Shown: one piece after another, positions 46,420-57,900 of the stretch
Numbering within the stretch: position 1 is the first letter of the stretch
Layout of the letters: the number at the start of each line of letters is the position of its first letter
Source: Lunularia cruciata
Lineage: Eukaryota > Streptophyta > Marchantiopsida > Lunulariales > Lunulariaceae
Length of the DNA: 64,000 nt
Assembly: GCA_948567375.1 (NCBI GenBank)
Contig: OX419757.1
Span: 15,700,974-15,764,973 of the forward strand
Reading direction: 5' to 3'
Notes under the pieces: generated by a model
The model's database searches: none
The model's input: the letters and a program-made list of their open reading frames with translations, nothing else
What the model was told of the DNA's origin: nothing
Program-made: the position numbers and the translations under genes

Positions 46420-47460
46420 ACTATGGAGAAGAGAGTTGAAAGTTATGAGAATTTTTAGTTTTTTTTAGGGTATAGAGTGATCATTACATATTGAGGGTGA
46501 TGGGTCGGGAATTTTCATTTTAAATTTCTTGGTTTTCATGGTTAAATACCATGGGAATTTAGTTTGGAAATTTTGGAGATGGAAATTGAAAGTTAGTAGA
46601 GTTTATATATTTTAGAGTTTGGAGAATTTATTTTCATGCGTGTGTTGGGATGTGAGGGGTTGTGGTTTTGTAGATACGTGCAGATATGGAGAGGAACATC
46701 ATGTGTTACTATCATTATTTTTGTGTTAGCCATGGCTACACCTTCCCATGTGGGATCGCCTAGAGCGACTCGGGATACACCATGTTCGGTGTGTCACCGA
46801 CGCTTGACCTTGCAAGGGGTAAAGACCCATGTGGGAAGGATACACAAGGACTATGATTGGACCACTTGGGATACCCTTGTGAGACAAGCGATCACATCGA
46901 CAACAGTGACACTCGGGATTACACGAGTTTCTTTTATCCCTTCTTTGATTGTTCTAGGGAGACCGATCGAGTCATGGGAGTGGTTAGCTTCTCAGGCAGG
47001 TTGCATTTAAGGGTTATTTGAGACTAGTTTTCCATGTCCATGTATATTCCATAGGCTACCCCGCACACTCCATGATGAGGCTAGAAAGGCTTTTTGCCTG
47101 CTACTTGATCGTTTGGCATGTGATCCCTTGGACGAGTTAGCATGGTTCCTATTCCTCTTACTCCCTTGATGGTGTCTTCACTATGCTAGAGGGGGACGTG
47201 CGGGGCATAGAGAGGTGGCTGCTAGATTTCATTGATTCTGAGCGGGGTATTGGGCTGCCCTTTAGGAGGAGTCTGTTAGGGCTACACAATTTAGGAGACA
47301 TGCATAGCCATAGGATACCATAGATTCCACTCAATTACGTGTAGGACATTGGGTCAAGCAAGAGAGTTTAGTAGAGCGGCACGAGCGCTACACTCTTTGT
47401 CTATGGTGTGTCCTACTTATGAGATTATCTCTTCTCTACGCTCGCTATATCTCATAGCAA
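46420..47460 (+). pseudogene. LINE 5' fragment with C2H2 zinc finger
   Basis: Same LINE family as the minus-strand copy ending near 30070. After a UTR-like stretch it reads, in frame from about 46735, through CSVCHRRLTLQGVKTHVGRI, a C2H2 finger typical of the N-terminus of some LINEs, then IESWEWLAS shared with 29540-29570. After a stop at 47008 homology continues as FLFLLLP...GGRAGHREVAARF to about 47290. It is truncated before the RT. Confidence 0.65.
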
Positions 47461-47481
47461 TAGAAGGCCTGTGAGTTGGCC

Positions 47482-48164
47482 TGTGAGTTGGCTTGTCTCT
47501 CACTCAAGATGAACCTCTGATGGTTATTATGGTAGCGCACTATGGACTAAGCAAGGAATCCCAACTCCTTCATACTCCTCCAAGGCTAACACTCCAAGAC
47601 TCAAGACATTGCACATTGGAGAACTCAATGAAGAGAGATAGTTCCAAATGAAAGGATGATGAGTACCTCCTCATCCCTTGTTTACATACTTGTGAAATAG
47701 TTACACACCAAAGTTAGTAATTACCATAGTAACTCAAGTTACTAGACTAAAAGTCAAGTAAAGTCAAAAGTAGAAAGGAATATCCACTCACATGGTCATA
47801 TTCCACTAGCATGTGATCTTATCTTGACCCAACCACTAAGTCAAGGATTTCTTCACATGGGCTATCCTTGGACTATAAAAGAATCCAAAAAAAATGCTTG
47901 CAGGCCCAAGAGTTCTCAACTCTTTCCTCAAAGCCAAACACCTAGGAATAATACCAAGTCAACACACTAGAATCCAAAATAGTGGTGCTCATCTTTTCCA
48001 CTTTCTCTAAAGTGAGGTCTCTTCTATCTTAGCTATGACCAACTTTAGCTAATCATGATTAATGTAGAACCATCCTTTATCTTTATATACATAATATCTC
48101 TCAAGTACTTTTAATACCAAGCTAAATATCACAATACCACACACATGCACAAATGGGTGTTACA
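47482..48164 (-). repeat. Family-3 LTR (older copy)
   Basis: TGTGAGTTGG...GTTACA, 683 bp, matching 61326-62017 with many substitutions. A short CTGTGAGTTGGC duplication lies at its left edge (47470-47492). Internal family-3 sequence follows on the right. Confidence 0.85.
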
Positions 48165-48871
48165 TTTACCCCTGCTCAAGTTTTCACTTTGTCCTCAAAG
48201 TGAAGGTCTCTCTACCTTCTATGATATATCTTCAACTTATCATGGTTAATCCGATCAAAGTTTCTTCCTCCAAACTCCTTGAGATCATAAGTGTAATTGC
48301 CCTACACCTTCTCCACTATGAAAGGTCCAAAGTACTTAGGCAAAAACTTCTTTTGCACTCTCTTGAATTGAATAGAATCAAACAACATTACCCAATCACC
48401 TTCTTTGAAAGGCTCCACCTTCTTCTTGCCTTGCCTCTTGTCATAGCTCTCCTTTTTTTTTCCTGTGGGCCTGCTCCACTCAAACCATAGCAACTGCTCT
48501 TGCTTCTTCCAACTCCATGAGTTGTTCCTTCCTTGACTTCCCTACATTAGCTCCTTGTGCTTTCTTCAATCTCCTATGAATGCTTTGGAAGGTAGGAAGA
48601 TCAAAGTGAATAGGTAAGGTACACTCAATACCATATACCAATTGAAATGGAGAATATCCGATGGAAGTCTTCATGGTTGTCTTATACTCCTACAAAACTG
48701 CATGAATCCTCTTGTCCCAATGATGTTTAGCCCACTCCATTTCTGCATCTTTGGCCAATATTATGCACAAGGTCTGATTGCTTCTCTTTGCCAAGCCATT
48801 GGAATTTGGCTTATAGGATATAATTACTCTATGTATGATAGAGAAATGTTGTAGCATGGTTGTAATAATTG
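48165..48871 (-). pseudogene. Family-3 pol 3' fragment (older copy)
   Basis: Minus-strand sequence homologous to the last ~220 codons of the intact family-3 polyprotein (FLPKYFGPFIVEKV, KTSIGYSPFQLVYGIE, NSNGLAKRSNQTLC). Stops and frame breaks are present. In the integrase triad Glu position this copy has Lys (LAKRS versus LAERT). Homology stops at about 48871, close to the start of family-1 copy B. Confidence 0.85.
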
Positions 48872-48894
48872 TCACGCCATTTAGATTTAGATAG

Positions 48895-49332
48895 TGTCGC
48901 ATTTAGATTGCTTGGACACTGGAGTTGCAGTGATAGTAGTGAGAGTTATTTTAGCAATTCCTCAAAGACTACTTTTTGATGGTTAGATTCTGTGTTTGGG
49001 GTACTGACTTCACGGTGGAGCCCACCATCACTTTGCACCGTTTGCACCGTCGAGTATGCCGTCAATGGGACCGTTAGGGTTTAGACCTAGCTTGAGTCCA
49101 AGGAGTATACTTTCAAAGTGCAGTTCCAAAGAGCTCACTTCTTTGATGTTGAGCCTTCGAGTTCTTGGCTATGGTGGACAGAGGCCGGCGAGTGTCACTT
49201 GGATTCTCTATGCTTGAGTGGGTGTGGCTTGATTGTAATCAGTGCCCAATTGTTGGCAGTTTATAGAGTGACATATCATGTATTGATTTGAGTTGAGTTG
49301 AGTTGAGAGTGATAAGCAATCTGATTACATCA
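48895..49332 (+). repeat. Probable 5' LTR of family-1 copy B
   Basis: Starts TGTCGCATTTAG, ends ...ATTACATCA; homologous to 6514-6951. Delimited by comparison and TG...CA ends only. Confidence 0.5.
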
Positions 49333-50690
49333 GAAAAGTGAGGTCAGGGGGAAATTGAGTGCAAGAACTTTAAGTGTTGGTGGTATCTCCAAGCTTGGTG
49401 GATCGTTGGTAGCTCAATTCAAGTTCGGTGTTTCTCTAGTGTGCAGAAGCTCGTTCAATTGATGCAGATTTGGTAGTAAGGCAGACGGTGTGTGGAACCG
49501 CTGGCCAAATTTTGAGCAAAGAAGGAGCAAATTTTGAGCGGTGGTTGTGATTTTGAGCTTAGGAGGTGAAGGCATGACCAATTTGCTACGAGTTGGGCTC
49601 AAAAAGTCAAATTGAAGGTGGAGTTGAGAAGCTATTCTCATGAATTTGTGATTTGGAGAAACCCATGTTGTCAATTTGGCTCAAGCAGAAAGTTAGCGGG
49701 GGATTTGGCGGATAGCCAACTTTAGGGTTAATGTCAAATTTTGACCAGATTTGGAGGAGTTTTTCTATTTGCCAAATTTGGAGGAGTTTTGCTAGTTTGG
49801 AGGACTTTCTTAGATTTGGAGAAGTTTTGCCAATTTTGGAAGAGGTTCGAAGTGGCAAGAAGAAAGACCTCATTTTGCTAAATTTTGGCGTTTAGAGGCT
49901 TTGAGGCATAGGGCTAAGAGAGGCTACAAAGGCCTAGAAGGGCCAGCCTGCTGGCGTGAGGCTAGCTAGTTTAGAGTAGATCTTGGTCATTGGTTGGCAA
50001 AATCTGCCTTTCCTGCTAGATTGTGCGCTACAGGGTTTGACCCCTAGATCTCTTGTTCCTAGACTGGTGCCCTAGCCAACTTGTCCACCCTCACTTGTTG
50101 TCCTAGTGACTGTGCCACTATTATCTATACACATGTAGCTTTGGCTACAAGAGGCAGTTTGATCTCATTCTTGGTGATCTTGGTAGCTTAGGATTTAGAT
50201 ATGAACTTCTCTTATGTCAAATGCCAAATGGTGGTAGAGTCAGTCTTGTGTTGTGTTATGAGATGGAGGGTTTTTGTTTAGATTTCTTGTGATTTGACCC
50301 CTTCCATTCTCTACTTCCTATTTGTGCACCACGTTTGTGTGAGGTGCCGTGACTTTTGAGCATTGGTGCTCTAGTGTGCTCTCGGTAGTGAGGTTGGAGT
50401 GATGACCAATTAGACTACCTTTGTTTCTCTCCGGTGAGGCAAGAAGTGATGACCTGCAGACCGTGAGAGTGTGTGACTTGATGGCAGGTTATAGGTTGCC
50501 TTTCCCCTAGTGTAGTTATCTTGGTTAGAGTTACATTAGTGGGTGGTGCTTAGTTGCTATTGGCACTTTGTGGTGTTTGCACTCGGTGGTGTTGGCACTT
50601 GGTGGGGTACTTGCGGTTGCGATTTGTGGTTGCAGTTGTGGTTACTTTGTCACGACGGAGTTTGTTGAAGATTCTAGAGGAGTTAGCACT
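49333..50690 (+). other. Family-1 copy B leader
   Basis: Homologous to 6952-8290. No long ORF until the gag region. The same GGAGGAGTTTTGC-type phrases appear near 49750-49830. Confidence 0.5.
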
Positions 50691-52350
50691 ACAATACACA
50701 ATAGGTTTACTCGGAGTGGTGCTTGGTATCAGCTTGTATCTCAGGTCCTAGTGAGGGAGGAGATTGCCTCTAAGTTGGAGTTTGACACAGGAGATGATTT
50801 AGTTGAGAGTGCACTTGGTGTGTCCGCACCATTGTTGTGGGACATGGACAAGATTTATGGGGCCTCCAAAGGCCCTAGGCATTACTCTGGTACAGTGGGT
50901 ACCATTGAGTTGGATGACTTCATCTAGGAGTTCAATAGTTGGTGTGATTTGCAACAGATGCGGAACTCAACTTTGTTCACACCCTTCATGGCATAGAAGG
51001 GGTTGTTTCAGCATTTAGAGGGTCCGCCGATGGATGACTATCATGAGTTCAGGAGAGTTCGTTTGGAGGAGATTGAGTTATGGAGACAGTATTGGTCTCC
51101 ACACTATGTCTCCATCACTTCAAGCTCGGTGGCCAGGAGTAGATTGGCTGTACCTACGAGTTCTAGCTCAAGTAGTGTTGGTGGAGCTAGTGGAGGTGCA
51201 CTAGCTAGAGATAGTGCTACTACAAGTGGAGGTACCATTACATGACGTGGTGTGGTACCGGGGTTTAACCCCATGGTGGAGTTCTTCCTATGTTTGAGGT
51301 AGAACTACCAAGGAGTGCGGACTGACAAGCTGAACTCTTGCAAGAGTTCAAGCAAAAGGCTGGAGAGAGCCTACGCGAGGCATACACTTGCATGAGGCGG
51401 CTGATCAATTTCACTCAGGGAGTTACTAAGGCCCAAGCAGTCCAGTTTTGCTATGGGATACTGGACAGGGAGTTGCAATGTAGAGTTCGTGATGCTACGT
51501 TGTTATAGGCTACTTTGCCTACTTTGGCAGTGGTCTTTGGTTTGGCTGAGCGTATTGAGCTCTACATGGTGGAGGAGAGGATGGTGACATCTGGATTTGG
51601 TACGGAGACCTCATCCACTGCTGTGACTTCTTCTAAAGTGTAGCGTGCACCACGCCTAGTTGGTTTTTGAGGACAAGGTGGACAGCTCATATCCTATAGA
51701 TCGAGTGGAGGGCCCAGTGGACTTAGAGCCTTACCTTCATTTTTGGGTCAATAGCAACCAATTAGTGGTGGTGTTGCTTGTTGGACTTGTGGTGGACCTC
51801 ACCATCAGAGAGAGTGTACTCAGGGTAGTGGACTTGATACCTCGGGTGCATCACAACCACACAAAGACAATGTGAGCACTGCCATAGATTTGGTCACACA
51901 AGTGACCGGTGTTTTGACCTACACCCGGAATTGCAGAGTGGTAGGGCTGCTATGGCAGGTAGTAGAGGAGCTCCAATTCATGGAGGACAAGGTGGTAGAG
52001 GTGGTGGTAGAGGATCTACACCTAGTAGGGGTGCAGTACCTGCCCTTACTTCTGACACAGCTATGGCTACTTGGATTGAGCAATTGGAGTAGAGATTGGC
52101 TAGTATGGCTATTGCTCAGAGGAGATCAGTTTCAGGTGCGGAGGCTTCTACCTCATATGCTGGTGATAAAGATGCTTTAGACTTCATGTGCGGAGCAACA
52201 TAGGTGGATGCATCTGCAGCAGTGATTAGGAGTGCAGTACATCCTCTAGAGCCTAGAGGAGCATTAGTGGAGTTGGACCCACAAAGAGGAGAGGTTGGGA
52301 GACAGGTCAGAATTTCCTAGTCTTTCACGCTATTTGAGGCATTGTAGACA
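50691..52350 (+). pseudogene. Family-1 gag (copy B)
   Basis: Open from about 50691 to 50924 (LVREEIASKLEFD; MDKIYGASKGPRHY), then stops. The DDYHEFRR block (51030), a capsid-like EAYTCMRRLINFTQG segment (51380), and two zinc knuckles follow: CWTCGGPHHQREC near 51772 and canonical CEHCHRFGHTSDRC near 51876. A Gly/Arg-rich tail (GGQGGRGGGRG) lies near 51985-52015. This copy supplies the 700 bp missing from copy A. Confidence 0.8.
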
Positions 52351-52356
52351 ACATCC

Positions 52357-53544
52357 ATGGTTCCTAGACATCCTAGTGCAGGTGTGGTAGGTAATGAAGG
52401 AGTGCATGATGGACTACTTGCTAGTCAGTCACCTACTACTACACAGATTGAGTCTAGCATGATGTTGGAGGCGGCTCAGTTGATTATGCGGCATCCTTTG
52501 TTTTTGGCCAGTGACATGTTTACATTGGGAGTTGACCCAGCCCCAGTGTTCCAGTTTGCTGCCACGTTGTGTGAGAGTAGGGATGGTGCAGTTCCTACTA
52601 CTAGAGCAGGGGTGGTTGGTAGTGGAGCTGACTTGGTTGAGGAGCATGGGATCCGTTCAGCGACCAGTGGTTTGTGGCATGTAGCAAAGGCTAGACTAGA
52701 GGAGTTGCAAGCTAGACCAGCCTTTGATAGAGCGCGGTTTACACCTGGTGTTGTCCTATTGGATAACCAGAGGGGGATTTCTTGTTTGGTGGGACCTTCA
52801 GGGAAGGTCTATATACCACAAAGAGTCTTGTTAGACTTTGGTGCACAGCCTCTTATGTTAGGGAAGGCTGCAGTTGTCGATCTGGAGTTACGGAAGACCA
52901 ATGTAGAGAGGTGTCCATTTCATATCCAAACATCTCTAGGTGGTGGTTCAACATAGTACATCACATGTGGGGAGCTTGTTGTCCAGGTTCAGCCTGGTTA
53001 TCCGATTGATAGCTCAGTGGTGAGAGCTCAGGCTTTTGCGACAATAGCTGAGTCATATGATGTGCTAGTTGGGGGAGCAATGTTATACCACATGGGTTTC
53101 AACATTGACTATTGGGAGGAGACAACCTCTTATAGACCTGGTTGGCAGTCTGGTGAGGGACGGGCATGTCGCCTACCAGTACGCTTCAGTAGTGGCAGTC
53201 TTGGCTCACTACAGTCCGGGACCATGGCAGCATCAGTTTTAGCTTTCAATGGTGCAGTTACTTGGCCTGGTGACTTTTTAGAGGGTAATGCCCATGCAGA
53301 GGATACTCCAGTTCCAGAGGAGATCACTCGGCTTTGGAGTACAAGTGGGATTTTTCTATCCACCTTGGATGTTCCATTCTGGAGTTCAGAGGAGGCATTG
53401 CAGCAGCATGCAGATCAGTTGGTGCAGCAAGCTTGGAGTGGAGCCTTTGTACAATCAGGAGATGAGTGTGAGGATGAGCCTCCAAAGGCAATTTCTTTGA
53501 CACCTCTGGATACCACACTCATTGCTTGGCAGTATCAAGTAGAG
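52357..53544 (+). pseudogene. Family-1 protease region (copy B)
   Basis: Open 199-codon stretch 52357-52956 with RVLLDFGAQPLMLG, the retropepsin active site with Phe in place of Ser/Thr. A second open stretch from 53017 has ESYDVLVGGAMLYHMGF and continues without break into DNMT motif I. The continuity shows that protease and DNMT were one polyprotein. Confidence 0.75.
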
Positions 53545-53833
53545 GGGATATGCCCATTGGAGTTCTTTGGTGGGATCAACACTAGACTAGCTGCGGTATT
53601 ATAGGCGGGTATACGAGTACAGAGGTACTTGTATGTAGAGAGAGATGAGATTGCTAGGCGAGTCTCTCTACATCATGTTGCACACTTGGCCTATTGATAT
53701 CCTAAGTTATTACCAATGTCAGCAGTCAAAGGTTACCAGAAGGCCCTACCAGCAGACATCTTACTAGGGGCGCATGACCTAGAGAGACATGGGTCTATTC
53801 ACTTGGTGATTTTTGGATGGCCATGTTAGGGAC

Positions 53834-54188
53834 TGTGAGCCGGCCTGTCTCTCACTCAGGATGAACCTCTGATGGCTATTATGGTAGCGCACCATGGACT
53901 AAGAAGGCAAGGAACCCCAACTCCATCATACTCCTCCAAGGCTAACACTCCAAGACTCAAGACATTGCTCACTAGAGAACTCAATGAGAGAGAGATAGTT
54001 GCAAATGAAAGGATGATGAGTACCTCCTCACTCCTTGTTTATATACTTGTGAAATAGTTACGTACCAAAGTTACTAATTACCGTAGTAACTCAAGTTACT
54101 AGACTAAAAGTCAAGTAAAGTCAAAAAGTAGAAAGGAATATCCATTCACATGGGCATATTCCCCTAAGCATGTGGTCTTATCTTGACC
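53834..54188 (-). repeat. Extra partial LTR copy (355-bp tandem duplication)
   Basis: Repeats the first 355 bases (plus-strand order) of the adjoining LTR at 54189. At several sites it agrees with the other LTR at 61326 where the adjoining copy does not (AAGGAACC, GCAAATGAAAGGATG, CGTACC). Confidence 0.93.
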
Positions 54189-54880
54189 TGTGAGCCGGCC
54201 TGTCTCTCACTCAGGATGAACCTCTGATGGCTATTATGGTAGCGCACCATGGACTAAGAAGGCAAAGAACCCCAACTCCATCATACTCCTCCAAGGCTAA
54301 CACTCCAAGACTCAAGACATTGCTCACTAGAGAACTCAATGAGAGAGAGATAGTTGCAGATGAAAGGATCATGAGTACCTCCTCACTCCTTGTTTATATA
54401 CTTGTGAAATAGTTACGTATCAAAGTTACTAATTACCGTAGTAACTCAAGTTACTAGACTAAAAGTCAAGTAAAGTCAAAAAGTAGAAAGGAATATCCAT
54501 TCACATGGGCATATTCCCCTAAGCATGTGGTCTTATCTTGACCCAACCACTAAAGCAAGGATTCCTTCACATGGGCTATCCTTGGACTAAAGAAGAATCC
54601 AAAACAAAAAGGCTTGCGGGCCCAAGAGTTCTCAACTCTTTCCCCAAAGCCAAACACCTAGGAATAATACCAAGTCAACACACTAAAATCCAAAATAGTG
54701 GTGCTCATCTTTTCTACTTCCTCTAAAGTAAGGTCCCATCTATCTTAGCTATGACTAACTTTAGCTAACCATGACTAATATAGAACCATCCTTTATCTCT
54801 ATATAAATAATATCTCTTAAGTACTTGTAATACCAAGCTAAATATCACAATACCACACACATGCACAAATGGGTGTTACA
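54189..54880 (-). repeat. Family-3 3' LTR
   Basis: 692 bp, TG...CA on either strand; partner of 61326-62017. Confidence 0.95.
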
Positions 54881-54892
54881 TTTACCCCCGGA
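54881..54892 (-). other. Polypurine tract of family 3
   Basis: On the minus strand TCCGGGGGTAAA directly before the 3' LTR. Confidence 0.7.
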
Positions 54893-54928
54893 CTAAGTTT
54901 TCACTTTGTCCTCAAAGTGAAGGTCTCT

Positions 54929-57900
54929 CTACCTTCTATGGTACATCTTCAACTTATCATGGTTAATCCTATCAAAGTGTCTTCCTCCCAACTCCTTGAG
55001 ATCATAAGTGTAATTTCCCCACACCTTCTCTACTATGAAAGGTCCAAAGTACTTAGGCAAAAACTTCTTTTGTACTCTCTTGAATCGAATGGAATCAAAC
55101 AACATTACCCAATCACCTTCTTTGAAAGGCTCCACCTTCTTCTTGCCTTGCCTCTTGTCATAGCTCTCCTTTTGTTTCCTTTGGGCTTGCTCCACTCGAA
55201 CCATAGCAACTGCTCTTGCCTCTTCCAACTCCATGAGTTGATCCTTCCTTGACTTCTCTGCATCACTTCCTTGTGCTTTCTTCAATCTCCTATGAATGCT
55301 TTGGAAGGTAGGAAGATCAAAGTGAATAGGTAAGGTAGACTCAATACCATACACCAATTGGAATGGAGAATATCCAGTGGAAGTCTTCATGGTTGTCCTA
55401 TACTCCCACAAAACTGCATGAATCCTCTTGTCCCAATGATGTTTAGCCCCCTCCATTTCTGCATCTTTGGCCAACATCATGCACAAGGTCTGATTGGTTC
55501 TCTCTGCCAAGCCATTGGAATTTGGCTTATAGGATGTAGTTACTCTATGTGTGATAGAGAAATGTCGTAGCATGGCTGTAGTAATGCTTCCTGTAAACTC
55601 TCCTCCTCTATCAGAAACCAACTCCAAAGGGCATCCAAACCTAGTGATAATGCGTTCATAAAGAAATCTACCCACTTCATCTTCATTCTTGTCCCTCAAT
55701 GGTCTAGCCTCAACCCACTTGGTAAGGTAATCAGTAACTACCACAATGTACCGATTGTTCCTTGGGGTTCTATTGAGAGGTCCTACAAAATCAATTCCCC
55801 ACTTCTCAAAGGGTCCTAGCAATGGAATTGATCTAAGTGGTGGAGTGGATGTAGACTTTCTAGCAAAAGCTTGACAAACATGACAAGTTTTGCAATAATC
55901 AAGACAATCCTTGAAAATCCCTCTCCAATGGTAACCTGCATCTAGAATCTTGAAAGCAGTCACCTTTCCTGCAAAGTGTCCTCCACATACTAAACCTTCA
56001 TGAAACTCCTTTATGAGTAGGATAGACTCTTCCTTACCCACTGCTCTTCGAAGTAGACCATCTGCTCCTTGGTGAAAAAGAATATCATCCACCATTGTGT
56101 AAGGTCTAGATCTTGCTGCAAGGGCCTTCCTCTCCCTAGCATGCATCCCTTCTGGATAGTTACCTCTTGTCACAAAATCCACAATCTCCTTGTACTCCAT
56201 TGGAACCTCTTGAGTGACTGAGATTGTCATGAGCTCCTCATCCGGGAAGGAATCATCTACTGGCTCATCTCCATCATGATCATAGGCTCTAGATAACAAA
56301 TCAGCATTTGCATGTTTCTTTCCTGGCCTATCCTCAATTGTGTAGTCATACTCAGACAAGAGAATCATCCACCTTGCTAGTCTCCCTTCAACATTAGGCT
56401 TGTTGAAGATGTACTTCAAAGCCTTGTGATCCGTGACAATTGTGGCTTTCCCTCCAATCAAGTAGTGTCTAAACTTCTTGAGACCAAAGATCACTGCCAA
56501 CCCTTCTCTCTCTGTGACAGAGTAGTTCTTCTCTGCTGAAACCATCTGCCTACTAGCATAAGCTATTGGATGATCATGCCCATCTTGGTCTAATTGACTA
56601 AGAGTGCATCCTATAGCTACATTAGAAGCATCAGTGTAGAGGATGAAAGGCTTACTCCAATCAGGTTTAGCAAGAATTGGAGCTACAACAAGGGATTGCT
56701 TGAGCTCCTCAAAAGCTTTGAGAGCCTCCTTGTCTTCCAAAATCACCATGTAATCTACACCCTTCTTCATGTAGATGGTCAATGCATAAGCCTTGTTGGA
56801 AAATGAGAAGATGAACCTCCTATAGTACCCAACCATTCCCAAGAATTGGCGTAACTTTGTCAAGCTTGAAGGGAATGGAAGGTCTGAGATTTTCCTCACC
56901 TTCTCAGGATCAACTGCTATTCCATCCTTGGAGATGATGTGCCCCAAAAGTAGACCTTCTTCACATCCAAAAATGCACTTCTCTGGGTTGAGTGATGCAT
57001 TTGCCTCATCCAAGCGTTGCAAGACTTTGATTAGGTGCTCAAAGTGCTCCTCCTTGCTCCCATAGACACAAAAGTCATCAATGAAATCTCTCACAAATTT
57101 CCCAATGAAAGGTTCAAATACCTTGTTCATGAACCGTTGGAATGTGGCTGGAGCATTGCAAAGCCCAAAAGGCATGACCTTGAAAGCGTAAGTTCCCCAA
57201 GGTGTGGTGAATGTGGTGAGTTGTTGATGCTCTGGTGCAATCTTTATTTGGTTATATCCACTATAACCATCTCCAAAATTGTACCTCTCATGACCTGCAA
57301 CCTCCTCCAAGATCTCATCAATGAATGGCAATGGGTAGTAGTCCTTCTTGGTAACAGCATTGAGCTTCTTGTAATCCACACATACCCGAAGCTTGCCATT
57401 CTTTTTCTTCACAATGACAATTGGAGACACCCATTCTGAATTCTCCACCTCAAAGATAAATCCAGCCTCCTTGAGCTTATCAATCTCCTCCTTCACAACC
57501 AAAGATATTGGTGGGCTAATGTGACGTTGCTTTTGGCGGATTGGTCTTGCATGTGACTCCACCTCTATCTTGTGCTCCTCCAAGGTGACTTCCTTCAAAT
57601 CCTTGTAACTAAAAGCAAACACATGGATGAACTTGCGGAAAATCTCCTCAAATCTCACCTTCTCCTCCTTGGTAACATTTGGGCCATACTTGAGGGTAGA
57701 TAACCTTCTCTCTACCTCCTCAAGTGTCAATGGTGATTTATCTGGGTCCTTCAAAACCTCTGGCTTAGGTGCAAAATCCATAGCACACAAGGGATACACA
57801 TCTGAATCAGATTCAGATTCATCCTCCTCCGTGGAAGTCTCCTCTTCCATGCTTGTGTCCACACCTGAAGCTCCTTCTTCAGAATCTGATTCCCAATAAT

